Source of the DNA: Sceloporus undulatus
Taxonomy: Eukaryota > Chordata > Lepidosauria > Squamata > Phrynosomatidae
DNA length: 64,000 nucleotides
NCBI RefSeq assembly: GCF_019175285.1
Contig: NC_056528.1
Coordinates: 16,206,447-16,270,446 of the forward strand
Direction: 5' to 3'
A program made the position numbers and the translations under genes. The stretch's first letter is position 1. Each line of letters begins with the position of its first letter. The notes below the pieces were generated by a model. The model saw only the letters and a program-made list of their open reading frames with translations, had not been told where the DNA came from and searched no databases. This document shows positions 39,551 to 49,844 of this stretch, piece after piece.

Positions 39551-39642
39551 TCCAAAGGCACCAGATCCTATCAAATCTTGCAAGCTAAGTAGGGTTGGGT
39601 CTGGTTAACAAGTGGCTGGAAAGCCGCCAATGAAGCCCAGAC

Positions 39643-39760
39643 TACCATATATACTCGACTATAAGTCGAGGGCAGGTTTGGTGGCCAAAATTATGGGTTT
39701 TTATATGACCGCAGGTTTTTGGGGTCAAATTTTTTGACCTAAATTTCTAGACTTATACAT

Positions 39761-39767
<7 letters not shown>
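39643..39767. mobile_element. Family D MITE, nested
   Basis: accatatatactcgactata at the left; ctagacttatacatgagtg at the right, where the terminal repeat has turned into (GT)n. Confidence 0.65.

Positions 39768-39800
<33 letters not shown>
39764..39800. repeat. (GT)n microsatellite
   Basis: About 18 units. Confidence 0.93.
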
Positions 39801-39805
<5 letters not shown>

Positions 39806-39950
39806 TCAGAGGCAGGAACTGGCGAAACCACCTCCAAGGATCCCTTGCCTAGGAAAACCTGAATAAATCCACAACTTGGAGGCACATATATAACCTGTCT
39901 GATCTTGGAAGTTAATCATCATCATAAAGATGGATGCACCAATGCAAGAC

Positions 39951-40462
39951 TGCTCTCTAGTGGATTGCATGTGCCAAGCCTATTCACCTTTTTTTCCCTC
40001 CCCGTTCTTTTTAATGCAATTGTTTTCATAAGAATAATCCAAAATCAAAGCACAAATTCGTCGGATGAATTAAGACTCCCTTGTCTCCTTTGCTGGAGAG
40101 GCTAAATGAACAGAGTTGAAAGTTGGACTCTGTGCGTCTGTGTTTTTAAAGTTCCTGGAGTTTGGAGAAGGAAGAGGCTGCAAATAAAAAGTGTGTGGGA
40201 GTGAAAAGGAGAAAGTGTTAATTTTCTTTGCTTCCAGGAGCTAATTAATACTGCTCCAGATAAAGCCATTATGTTCCTGTTTTGGGTCTGTTTCTGCTCT
40301 TAGCTGGGAATGGCATTTTTGAAAAGGAAAAAAACCCAGCTTGTCGGCGATCAGTTACATATAATGTAATGAATTCCTTTTCTTCTTAATAACTAAGCAA
40401 CTACCTAAGACATGGCCAATGGTAGCATAGTGAGGCATAACAACACTCTCCAATGATGTTGT
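39951..40462. other. Intergenic sequence, possible conserved segment
   Basis: 40190-40400 looks like unique sequence (aggagctaattaatactgct, taaagccattatgttcctgt). Conservation was not tested. Confidence 0.25.
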
Positions 40463-40692
40463 ACTTGTTGTGTGCCGCCAAATCATTTCCGACTTATGGC
40501 GACCCTAAGGCAAACTATCACGGTGTTTTCTTGGCGAGATTTGTGCCAATCTGCCTTTGCTGAGAGAGTGTGGCTGAGAGAGTGTGACTGGACCAAAGTA
40601 ACCCAGTGTGTTTCCATGGCTGAATGGGGATTTGAACCCTGGTCTCCAAAATCATAGTCCAGTGCTCAAACTAGTACAACATTCTGGCTCTA
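40463..40692 (-). mobile_element. ACA SINE
   Basis: acttgttgtgtgccgccaaat, gacttatggcgaccctaagg and gggatttgaaccctggtctc. Confidence 0.8.
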
Positions 40693-40752
40693 AGTCACAA
40701 TTATGCGATGTAAAAATGAATCCAAGAAACAAATCAGTTTCCTAAAGTCTGA

Positions 40753-40758
40753 TTTATT
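40753..40758 (-). terminator. Candidate poly(A) signal of the KLHL20-like gene
   Basis: AATAAA on the minus strand about 660 bases after the stop codon. It is supported only by motif and position. Confidence 0.25.
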
Positions 40759-41004
40759 TGGGGGATTTAATCCATTAAAACATATTCTACCAGATTACCT
40801 ATTTCAATAGAGTTGAAAAAGTCCATGTGGTAAACCAGTGGCAAAACCATATCCTCTGCACTGAAATCAGGCAAAGCAAACTAGAGTCCATGAAAGCTTA
40901 TGCTAGCAATTTCTTCTCTTGGTTGCTCTCAAAGATACTAACAGGATTCCTTGATATCTTTTTAGACTGATACACACGAACACGGTGACCTTTTTATAAA
41001 CATT

Positions 41005-41166
41005 GCCACTTATGGTCACTTGCTTGTGTTACACGTCTGCACTGTGGATTGTCACTTTTTTGTATTGTGCATCTGCATCATGGATTGTCACTTGTTTCTA
41101 TTACATGTCTCCGTCGTGTATTGTCATTTGTTTGCATTACACTTCTGCATCTGCATCATTGACAGT
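41005..41166. repeat. Minisatellite, about 37-base unit, four copies
   Basis: ggtcacttgcttgtgttaca, ttgtcacttttttgtattgt, ttgtcacttgtttctattac and ttgtcatttgtttgcattac, each followed by a tctgca- or tctccgtc-type segment. Confidence 0.7.
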
Positions 41167-41362
41167 ATTAATACCTACCACTCTCTAGTTCAGTTCAGCT
41201 CTAGACCATATCTATCTTAAGCCCAGTTTACAACCGCGGTTGTAGATTTGGAGGCAGACTCATGGATTCGGAAGCAATTGGTAGAAATGTGCCAATGCCA
41301 GCTTCCAAATAAAAACTTGCCCTAACTGAATAAATCAACCCACCAAGCCAGATTGCAAAATC

Positions 41363-41363
<1 letters not shown>

Positions 41364-41414
<51 letters not shown>
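41364..41414. repeat. (GAT)n microsatellite in the 3' UTR
   Basis: About 17 units ending three bases from the stop codon of the KLHL20-like gene. Confidence 0.93.
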
Positions 41415-41416
<2 letters not shown>

Positions 41417-41417
<1 letters not shown>

Positions 41418-41519
41418 TATCTGCTCCAGGGAGAGTCAGAAAAATCAGGATCATAAGGAGCTGTTTTGATGGCAGTGACACCTCCACCAGGATGACGGGT
41501 TTGCATGCTGCCAAAACGC
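41417..41519 (-). CDS. KLHL20-like last coding exon
   Basis: Acceptor cttgcag. The exon completes the split Arg codon and encodes [13 protein letters not shown], then [19 protein letters not shown] and a TAA stop at 41419-41417. KLHL20 ends [20 protein letters not shown] and a short tail, so the Gly-rich closing strand is kept and the tail differs. A (GAT)n microsatellite starts within a few bases of the stop, in the 3' UTR. Confidence 0.86.
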
Positions 41520-44519
41520 CTGCAAGAAAAGGGGAGATAATGGAGAAGGGTTACCTCCTTCAGGCAGAGTAGTAACTCATGCAGAGGCACAGCAAGGTGT
41601 GCACCTTGAATTCATTCCCAACTTATGGTGACGCCAAGGCAAACCTATCATAGGGATCTCTTGGAAAGATTTGGTTTGCCTTCTTCTGAGGCTGAGAGAG
41701 TGTGACTTGCCCATGGCCACTCCTGTGGGTTTCTGTAGCTGAGCAGGGATTCGAACTCTGGGCTCTCAGAATCCTAGTCCAACACTGAGACCATTACACC
41801 AAGGGCGCACCTGCGCTATAGAAATAATGCAGTGTGACACCACTGTAAGCCCTGCTGCTCCATCCTGTGGGAGCCTGGGGTTTGCAATTTCATTAGCTTT
41901 CTCTGCCAAAGTGTGCTGGTGCCTCACGACACTACAAATCCCATCTGTAGGATGGTGCTATGGCAGTTGAAGTGGTGTCAAAGTGCATTACGTCCACACT
42001 GTAGAAGATGCACCCCAAGTGGCTCTCTGGAAATACACTGTCAGTATTCCCACCGTTTCCAAGCGTCAGATTGTAAACTGGAGCCAAATGTGGCACCACA
42101 AGTGCACAACAACAAAGCTGTCAGCCAGATTTGGGGGAAACCCAAACTTTCAAAAGGTACACACACACACACACACACATATGGAGGGGAAATGGGAGAT
42201 TGTTCATGTTAAAATTAATGATTTTTTAAAAAAAGAATTCAGTAACTTACCTCCATTTATTCATTTCCCAATCGAACGCTTCCACAGTGGCCACATGGAC
42301 AAGGCCATCGTAGCCTCCGACGGCTAAGAGGTAACCGTTTGCAACAACCAGGCTCACCTGTATATATATATTAGCATTTTTAAGTTCACCACAACACATG
42401 CTGTAAAGGTTTCTCAAAGATTGGTATGCCAAAATTTTAGTTCTGCACTATAGAAATAATGCGGTTTGGTCCTGCTTTAATTGCCATGACCCCATGCAAA
42501 AATATCTAGCCACATCCGTAAGGGAGTCTAGACTTGGGTAAGACACCAATGGGATCTTGGCCTTACAGGTTACTGACTTTGCATTTGTACCAATCTCTTT
42601 AAGGCAACCCTCCTGGCATACCTTGCTCCTTTTGGACTTCATGGGTGGAATGGCGGACCATTCATTGGCAAGAGGATCGAATCTCTCCGCACTGCAGAGT
42701 TCAGTAAGATCGTCCCGTCCTCCAACGGCATAGATCTTCCCTTGGAAAGTGACACAGCCCAGGTTCTCCCGGCAGGTCCGCAGCGGAGGGCAGGGAGTCC
42801 ATTTGTCTTCCGTGGGATTGTAACGCTCCACTGGGATGGACAAGAAAATTAGAATGGCACGTGCTCCCGCCTTATTTATTTCATCTGAGTGTTCATTCCG
42901 TCCCTTTATTATGGGATCATAGAATCATAGAGTTAGAAGAGACCCCAAGGGCCACCTATTCGAAGCCCCTGCCATGCAGAAACAGGACAGATCATGTCCA
43001 TAATTGTACCCACCTGTTTTGTTATTGTTTTTGTTAACCCCCTTTGAATCAATCCTGACTCATGGTGACCCTGTGGAGGAGACGTCTCCAAGACTCCCTG
43101 TCCCCCACTGGTCTGTTTAGGTCCTACAAATTCATACCCATGACTTCCCTAATCTATCCATCAGAGTGTACCCTTCCTCTCCTTCTACATCCCTCCACCT
43201 TTCCTAGCATTGTTGTCTTTTCCAGTGTGTCCTGCCTTCTCATTAGATGGCCTAAATATGATAGCCTCAACTTGAGCATCTTGGCCTCCAGGGAGATTTT
43301 AGGCTTGATCTGCTCTAAGACCCATTTGCTTGTCTTTTTGGCCATCAACGAGATCCTCAGCACTCTTCTCCAGCACCACATCTCAAATGCATTGATTTTC
43401 TTCCTATCCATTTTCTTCACTGTCCGCCACCTGAATCCATACGTGGTAATAGGGAATACAATGGCTTGTATGATTCTAATTTCCGTACTCAGTTTTATAT
43501 CTTTGCTCTTTAGGATCTTTCCTAGTTCTGGCGGTTACCTGAATACAAAGGGGACTCGCCATCAGAACCACCGACGGCATAGAGGTAACCATCCAACACT
43601 GCCAAGCCCAGGCCTCTCCGGCGGCGATTCATGGGTGCCATTTTGTGCCATCGGTTGAGTTGGGGGTCATATCTAGAGACAGATTTACAACTGTAAGAAA
43701 GTCTGCAAACGTTAAAAAGCAGGGAACATGGGTGGTAAGGGAAGGAGGTTGCTGGAGAATTCAAGGTTTAAGGGGTTACAGGTCAAAATAAAACCAAACA
43801 GAACTGGTCAGCTGGCATTACTGGCCACTAAGGCTGCATCGGATTGCAGAAATAATCAGGATTGACACCACTTTAACTGCCATGGCTGAGTGCTATGAAA
43901 TTCTGGGAACGGTATTTCTATAGCACTCAGCCATGGCAGTTAAAATGGTATCAAACTGGATTATTTCTGCAGTGCAAATGCAACCTTTCTGTCAAATGAT
44001 CCTCATCATTAAGATCTCCCTATTGATTTCTAGCTAAGGTCTGCTATTTCCACCTGTTAGTTCAAGCCTTGTCTTCCTCTGGAGAAAAATACTATTCAAA
44101 GGGCTTGGTATGCATTTTATTGGCTAGAACAGGAATGGGGAATGCGTAGGTTCTCTAGATATCACTGGAATGCAATTCTCCCATTAGGCCCACCCAATGA
44201 TCAAGGATGATGGGTACCGCAGAAGAGCCATCATGAACAGTATGCAACACACATATACACAAAGAGTACTGTTGGATGTAGCTTACCTCTCCACAGTGTC
44301 AACACACAGCAGGCCATCGTAGCCCCCAACACAATACAGGTAGCCTCCCAGTTCAACCACAGCGACATCTTGTTTGGGTTCACTAAGCGGAGCCACATCC
44401 TTCTTCCATGCATTATTTTCAGGCTCATACCTTCAGCAATACAGGGAGGAAAAGGAAAACATTTCAGTCCTTTTTCTCCTGCATTTGAATTGTTTTCCAT
44501 GTATTTTCCCCCTCCCAAA

Positions 44520-44568
<49 letters not shown>

Positions 44569-47500
44569 GCACATTTGGGTCAACTCCTCGAAAAGGATTT
44601 GAAACTACATCCTTCCCCTTTTGCACCAACTAAATCCAGTAAGTCATGCAGCTATTTCAAGCATGGATAGGACATGGTAAAAGGCTAAAAAGTGGAATGG
44701 CAGAGGATTTATCAGTATTGCTTTTGCCAAATCAAGATTGCTGCTTGGTTGCATTTGTCCAGTTTTCATCCGTGAAATTTTGGAGGGTATGACATCCCAA
44801 TGCTAAAAGCTGCTGAAACATGCACCATGTAAGGAGGAAACAGGCTTCCTCATAGCTAAGATACTAAACTCACTGCCAATATATATATGCATGCCAGCCT
44901 TTTGGCTTACATCACTGGGTTAGTCTAGCAGCAAAGCAATCTCTGGGAGCCAAGGAGCCACTGGAAATACAGCATGACGCACCTCTGACACATGCTCCTG
45001 GCTCTCTCAGTTGCATATATATTTAGCCAAAGGATGCCAACCCTCTCACACTGCAACCCTCCCAGGGACACTGAGTTTGCCTTTACGGAGGGGGGGGGGT
45101 GGATATATAGCAGTAACTGGGCTGTCAAAGCTATCTGTCAGTGGGGAACGTGATAGCTTTCATGCCCGCTAAAGAGAGTCAGGGGAAGGCAAGATGCGGA
45201 GTGGTGATTATTTTTATTATGCAATTGCGCTAGCAAAAATGTTTGGCCTTGCGGTGAGAATGGCAGAATTCGGAGCATTACAATGGTCCCTCCATATTCA
45301 CTGAGGTTAGGGGTGAAAGATGTAGAAAAACTGAAAACGCTATTCTTTTTATTTAAGAGAACACCTCTCTAGGAATCTCTAGGTCCTCCGGTGCAACTCT
45401 GTGTTCAACGTTTGCCAGAAATTGACCATAGACTCATGTTGGAGGACCTGCAAATGCCTAGAGAAGTGTTTTCTCTAGGAACTTCTAGGTTCTCCAGCAC
45501 AACTCTATGGTCCAGCAGAGTTGCGTTGGAGGACCTAGAGATTCCTAGAGAGAACATATTAATCAAATCCGCAAATGATTGAATCCACAAAAGTCAAAGC
45601 CGCAAATGCGGAGGGCTGGTTGTATTTCGTTATTAAATAAAATATTTACATATCCCATCCTGTTTTAGGATATCTCACAGTGGCGTACAAATAAAAGCTA
45701 TTAACAGCTATTGAAACAGTGTACAGCAAGAAAAATAATGTAAAAGAAACATTACCGGCATATCTACAACTATCTCAGTCTGGCAAGGAGTATCCTAATT
45801 ACTCCTCTGCCATCCCATTTTCTCGGCTGCTTTTAAAATGTCTCGGTTTCCCTCTCTCACTTCCACTTTCCTCCTTTATACATAGGACCCAAGAGTTGTC
45901 AGGGATCCCAAAGGCCATCTAGTCCAACTCCACTTGCCCTTAAACTTTCTGCCTAATCGTTGTTCTTTTTGTTAAACGACTGAGGATCAGAAATTCTTGC
46001 AGAAATCACCTTATCCAAGTCATCCTCAGGACAAACTGTCAAATGGCGAAACTGGTCCAGGCTTGACCAGTAAGTTTCATGCCCAGGCAAGGGTTACGAA
46101 CTCAAGCCTTCCCAGTCTAAATCCAGCACGCTATTCGCTTTATTTTTAAGAACCAGGCGAATTAAAATACACCTGAGTGGGAGCATTGCTCATTCCGTAA
46201 CCATCTGGACGGAGCCTTCCTGGAGCAGATATTTCTGTCTCAACTCCCCGCTTCTGGAAACCCAAGCCTAGTCGAATCATCCTGCGAGCAGCCTAGGGAT
46301 TTTACAATCCTTCACCAACTACTTTGGCCCCGGTCTCAGGTTTCTGATTGAGGAGGCGAAACGGGACGGTTCAGACCTGTCAGATTCTCAGAACTCAGCA
46401 GCATTTATGCTGGGTGTTTCCCAAAGGCCTCTTTCAAATGATTGAGACATATTCACCATTGCGGCAATTCAGAGTGAGCAAGGGTAAATCTACACTGTGG
46501 AAACAGTGCAGTTTGACACCACTTTAGATTATGATGGTGATGGTGGTGGTTTTGGTGTTCTTATATGGACAGGGACAAAAGAAGATTGAATTTTTCCTTC
46601 TGTTTAAGTAGACGCCATTCCAGGATTTTTCCTTTTCTGTCGAGGAACCGACAGAATAGGATAACGGTGCTCTGAGTGGTTGCCTGGGCTAACCTCATAG
46701 GTTTGTAAATAGATGACATGAAGATGTCACAACAAGCCTCCCACACATGGATTCACACAACACGGAACAAGGTAACAGGCTTTCCTAGATTGGCGCGGTC
46801 GGATTTGGAATCAGTGCATCCCAAATTCTTCATCTTCTTCTGTGTCTTCACGTCATTTCCGATTTATGGTGACCCAAGATTTCTTCAGATGAGGTTTGCC
46901 ATGGCCTTCCCCTGAGGCTGAGAGCTTTCAACTTTCCCAATGTCATCCAATGGGTTTCATGGCCAAGTAGGGAATCAAATCCTGGTCTCCAGAGTTGCAC
47001 TCCAACACTGCGCCACACTGGCTCTCCATATATGCGTATATCTGCATGTTGTTTGCCTTTGAGTCATTTCCAACTTATGGCAACCCTGCTGTTTTCTTGG
47101 CAAGTTTCTCTAAAGGGAGTTTGCCCTTGCCATCCTCCGAGGCTGAGAGAGTGTGACTTGCCCAAGGTCACCAGTGGGTTTCATTTTCGAGCCGGAATTT
47201 GAACCCTGGTCTCCAGAGTCGTAGTCCAACACTCAAATCCACACTGGCTCTCCATTATGTGCATATGCAACCATGTAGTTTTCAAGGGAACATTCTTGTC
47301 TAGAGATTCCCTTCCCTCTTTCCTGGCAGCCAGGAAAGAGGGAATGGGCTCTGAGACTCAAGGTGGGACCATGAGATCTGGGAACCCTCTTCACCAACCA
47401 AACTACCATTATTGGCCATTGCGGGGACAGCAAGCACAGAGACATAGCATCCCCCTTAACTTAAGGACTTACCTCTCAACACTGCTGAGACACACCACAC

Positions 47501-49821
47501 CGTCGTGGCCACCAACTGCGTAGATGGAGCCATTCAAAGAAGCCACCCCGACACCGCACCGATGCTTTGAGACGGGTCCCAGGACTTTCCATTCATGCTC
47601 CAAGGGGTTGTAATACTCCACACCGCTCACATTGCCATTGGGGCTCAGTCCTCCAACTACAACATGAAATTTAAAGGGGGAATTTTAGACTAGAGAAAGG
47701 AATAGACTCAGAATTGAATAGTTATCTTCAAAAGAGCAGAGGGAAAGGGACAATATCCACCCATTTTGGGTGCAATCAAAACCAGACATGAAGCCATTCC
47801 ATTGGGTCTTCTGAGATACCATCTCCATCAGGTTCCTCCTTCCATCTCAAGTAGCCCATCATAACATCTCTACTAAGGACTGGAACAACATGCAAGCGTC
47901 TAACATCTCCAATTGTTTTGTTTCTTTCTTCCTGTTTGGTTTGTAACATCTTGCCTGATGAAGAAGCCCATGGAGCTTTGAAAGCTTGCAACAAGTATAT
48001 TGTGCATTTCGGTTGGCCAATAAAGGTATCACTGATGGATTTTTCTTTGCATTTGTTAAATGGCCAACACAGCTACCTTTGAATGTTCCCTGACTTCTTG
48101 TTTCCTTGCTTGGAGACAACAGCAAAGGCATGGCCTCTTGCAGGTGCCCAGTTTAGAATTGCTCCGAAAGGAACGCAACTATCTGATGCTTTCCAATTAC
48201 TTGCTCAGGAGCTCTTGGGGGAAGCAGAGGAAGATTGCTCTCGAAGACAGCAATAGATTGTCCTCATTAACAGCTCTATTTCCAGGGACAGGTGTAAACT
48301 TTCCCCTCCGGTGAGTGACAACTTGTCAATGTGCCATTGCCACACATCACCTTCCCCAGCAAGCGAGGGTTTTTTCCAAGCCGAAGTCATTAACAGGAGT
48401 TTGGCACAGCTACAAGGGGAAGATCAGTCATTTAATTGGGGCTAGGAGTCTTAAATCCGCCCTTCGCATCTCTCTCCATCATTGTCACCACCCATATAAA
48501 GAATAATGGATCATTGCAGGATTGTTGGGCCAGCCCTACCATTGGGCAAATTGAAGGAACTATCTCAGTATCATAGAGGGGTTGGGGTTTTTTATTCCTG
48601 ACATGTCTCCTGCATCTGTGGCTGGTATCTTCAGTGAATGCTCCCATGCCACCATTCTCTGAAGATGCCAGCCACACATGCAGGAGACATGTCAGGCATA
48701 AACTCTTCTAGAACATGGCCACAGAGCCCGAAAAACCCACAAAAACTACTTCATTTGCTGCAAACTGAACTCAAAGTGTAAAATTTTGTATTCCATTAAC
48801 TCAATAGGAGGAGAGGAGAGGAAGGGTGGAAGCTTGCTCTTCCCAGTAGACTCAAGCAAAAGCAACCCGCTGCAGCATCTCCTAGCTTGTGTGTTCTTCC
48901 TCATCAATAACTTTGGCCATCTTGACCACACGCCGATGTTGCTTGGCCCTATGTTTCCCTGTTTTCATCTGTGAAATGTTGACATGCCTAATCTTTGTTT
49001 CAGGCAGCGAGATTTGTTAGGGCCACTCCGATACTCATCAGCTGTGAATCATCCCTAAAAATAACATTCCTCGGATACTTATCGGACCAGCTGCCCTAGC
49101 TGGACCTGGTCATATGAGTCTTGTAGGTTGCAAAGAGAATGTTATTTATTTATGCCTTCGCTCATTTATTCAAAGCATTTTTAGGCTGCTCTTAAGCCAG
49201 AAAGGCTCCCAGAGCAGCTGCCACAGATCAGTACTAAGTCCCTGGAGGACAGAAAAAGTGTGCAGCGAAAAGTATGTTGCAAACAGACCAGGCTTTTTTT
49301 CCCCCTAAGTTTTGGTCTCCAACCTCCCATCAGCTCCAAGCAAGATGGTCTGTGATCAGGGATGATGGAAGTTATAGTCCCGTGATATCTGGAGGAGATC
49401 AGATTGAGGAAAGCTGATGCACCCCAGCAACAAAATCCACAAACTAGAGATGGAAAGAGCCATTAAGGGAAAACTGTTCCAGCCACAGTAGCATCTCAGG
49501 TAGTATTGACATGAGGTTGGCATCGGAGCAGCAGTCTAATGCCAGGTTAGAGTTAATGGGATGGCCAATTCTTATTCAACAAAAGGAAATAAAGAACAAC
49601 CTTTCAACACATTTCCTCCAGTGCAATCTCATTTTAAAAGAAAGCTGAAGAAATGACCTACTTGAGCGTCCTCATTTCCAATGGCATAAAGAAATTGTGT
49701 GTCTAGACCAGACAACACATTATACTTACTTGCATAGAGGAGTTCAATTGGACGTCTCCTTCTGGAAGGTGCATATTTGGTTCTCCAACTCAATGGCTTC
49801 CTCTTGGGTTCAATCCGTTCC
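41417..49821 (-). CDS. Kelch-repeat protein, KLHL20-like (seven exons)
   Basis: Seven minus-strand exons (49730-49821, 47473-47656, 44287-44430, 43539-43672, 42622-42830, 42251-42357, 41417-41519) join in phase to give about 323 residues. They contain six kelch blades, each with a hydrophobic strand and double glycine: [50 protein letters not shown] and [11 protein letters not shown]. Blade order and spacing, including the GRDD...ELCSAER blade, follow KLHL20, but the sequence is clearly diverged. KLHL20 is a substrate adaptor for Cullin-3 ubiquitin ligases, with BTB and BACK domains before the kelch propeller. Neither domain was recognised upstream here, so an adaptor role is unproven. The gene sits between KCNT1 and B3GALT9. 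It could be an orthologue of an unnamed KLHL gene or a lineage-specific KLHL20 relative. Confidence 0.85.
41600..41806 (-). mobile_element. ACA SINE
   Basis: cttatggtgacgccaaggca, gctgagagagtgtgacttgc and gggattcgaactctgggctc. In the last KLHL20-like intron. Confidence 0.78.
41808..42008. mobile_element. Fold-back MITE, family B
   Basis: gcacctgcgctatagaaata and tgtgacaccactgtaag, with the matching aagtggtgtcaaagtgcatt arm. Confidence 0.72.
42157..42181. repeat. (AC)n microsatellite
   Basis: About ten units. Confidence 0.85.
42251..42357 (-). CDS. KLHL20-like exon: blade 6
   Basis: It encodes [30 protein letters not shown] and EMNKW, like KLHL20 GLAVVNGQLMAVGGFDG. The acceptor is a (TA)n run ending in cag, with almost no pyrimidine tract, so it looks weak. 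The donor is GGAG followed by gtaagt. Confidence 0.9.
42433..42498. mobile_element. Family B MITE, half element
   Basis: tctgcactatagaaataatg and cctgctttaattgccatgac. Confidence 0.6.
42622..42830 (-). CDS. KLHL20-like exon: blade 5
   Basis: Acceptor atcccag, donor AGCAAG followed by gtatgc. It encodes [16 protein letters not shown], then [32 protein letters not shown] and [10 protein letters not shown], matching KLHL20 [19 protein letters not shown] and TELSSAERYNP. 209 bases: 2 + 69 codons. Confidence 0.95.
42908..43012 (-). repeat. CR1 LINE 3' end
   Basis: gatcatagaatcatagagtt, gaccccaagggccacctatt and cctgccatgcagaaacagga. Confidence 0.78.
43029..43520 (-). repeat. RTE-BovB LINE 3' fragment
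   Basis: The minus strand encodes [39 protein letters not shown] and [18 protein letters not shown], the conserved C terminus of the BovB reverse-transcriptase protein. It is a 5'-truncated copy inside an intron of the KLHL20-like gene. Confidence 0.88.
43539..43672 (-). CDS. KLHL20-like exon: blade 4
   Basis: Acceptor ctctag, donor TTCAG followed by gtaacc. It encodes [18 protein letters not shown], then [15 protein letters not shown] and [13 protein letters not shown]20 has [19 protein letters not shown] here. Confidence 0.94.
43838..43986. mobile_element. Fold-back MITE, family B
   Basis: gcagaaataatcaggattga and aactggattatttctgcagt arms around aaattctgggaacggtattt. Confidence 0.75.
44287..44430 (-). 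CDS. KLHL20-like exon: blade 3
   Basis: Acceptor gctgaag, donor GGAGAG followed by gtaagc. It encodes [18 protein letters not shown], then [15 protein letters not shown] and [15 protein letters not shown]20 has YDPKTNQWSSDVAPTSTC at the same place. Confidence 0.93.
44519..44568. repeat. (ATT)n microsatellite
   Basis: About 16 units, 90 bases from the acceptor of the blade-3 exon. Confidence 0.93.
44569..45276. other. KLHL20-like intron, nothing recognised
   Basis: A run of nine G at about 45090. No repeat recognised. Confidence 0.3.
45277..45625. mobile_element. MITE with nested inner palindrome, family E
   Basis: caatggtccctccatattcac terminus and gcaaatgcggagggctggtt terminus. Inside, ctctaggaatctctaggtcc and ggacctagagattcctagag are inverted. 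The right half recurs at 58520-58683. Confidence 0.7.
45626..45715 (-). repeat. LINE/SINE 3' tail remnant
   Basis: taaataaaatatttacatatc and atctcacagtggcgtacaaa. Confidence 0.4.
45880..45948 (-). repeat. CR1 LINE 3' fragment
   Basis: cataggacccaagagttgtc and ggccatctagtccaactcc. Confidence 0.6.
45949..46835. other. KLHL20-like intron, mostly unassigned
   Basis: Only a family B MITE end (46483-46530, ctacactgtggaaacagtgc) was recognised. Confidence 0.3.
46836..47028 (-). mobile_element. ACA SINE
   Basis: gtgtcttcacgtcatttccg, gatttatggtgacccaag and cctggtctccagagttgc. Confidence 0.75.
47047..47256 (-). mobile_element. ACA SINE
   Basis: gttgtttgcctttgagtcat, gctgagagagtgtgacttgc and ctggtctccagagtcgtag. 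In tandem with the copy at 46836. Confidence 0.8.
47473..47656 (-). CDS. KLHL20-like exon: blades 1-2
   Basis: Acceptor ttgtag, donor GAGAG followed by gtaagt. It encodes [18 protein letters not shown], then [18 protein letters not shown] and [10 protein letters not shown]. It is in phase with both neighbours (184 bases: 2 + 60 codons + 2). Confidence 0.93.
47940..48060 (+). repeat. Dispersed repeat, family F
   Basis: gatgaagaagcccatggagc, ttgaaagcttgcaacaagta and ggccaataaaggtatcactg. Related pieces on the other strand lie at 54130-54190 and 54795-54865. Possibly a LINE or Penelope-like 3' end. Confidence 0.5.
48584..48745. repeat. Fold-back repeat, family C
   Basis: Two inverted arms: ttattcctgacatgtctcct and aggagacatgtcaggcataa; ctggtatcttcagtgaatgc and attctctgaagatgccagcc. 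Confidence 0.72.
49730..49821 (-). CDS. KLHL20-like exon: linker and first kelch strand
   Basis: Acceptor gctgcag, donor GCAA followed by gtaagt. The exon encodes [12 protein letters not shown] then a basic [11 protein letters not shown]. In KLHL20 the same place, just after BACK, reads ERPLMQGPRTRPRKP and leads into the first blade. It begins with one base of a split codon, so at least one coding exon lies upstream. Confidence 0.82.
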
Positions 49822-49844
49822 CTGCAGCAACCCAAGATCCTCCA

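Larger units (their letters stand above)
39551..39950 (+). mobile_element. 5S-derived SINE split by a nested MITE
   Basis: Left part: ggcaccagatcctatcaaat, gcaagctaagtagggttggg. Right part from about 39803: ggcaggaactggcgaaacc and cttggaggcacatatataacc. The middle is a family D MITE plus (GT)n. Confidence 0.7.
47657..49729. other. KLHL20-like intron
   Basis: Contains a repeat end at 47940-48060 and a family C element at 48584-48745; otherwise unassigned apart from a tail-like piece at 49140-49212. Confidence 0.4.

Noticed and set aside
43154-43420. 88-residue minus-strand frame as a host gene
   Set aside because: It is the C terminus of an RTE-BovB LINE protein.
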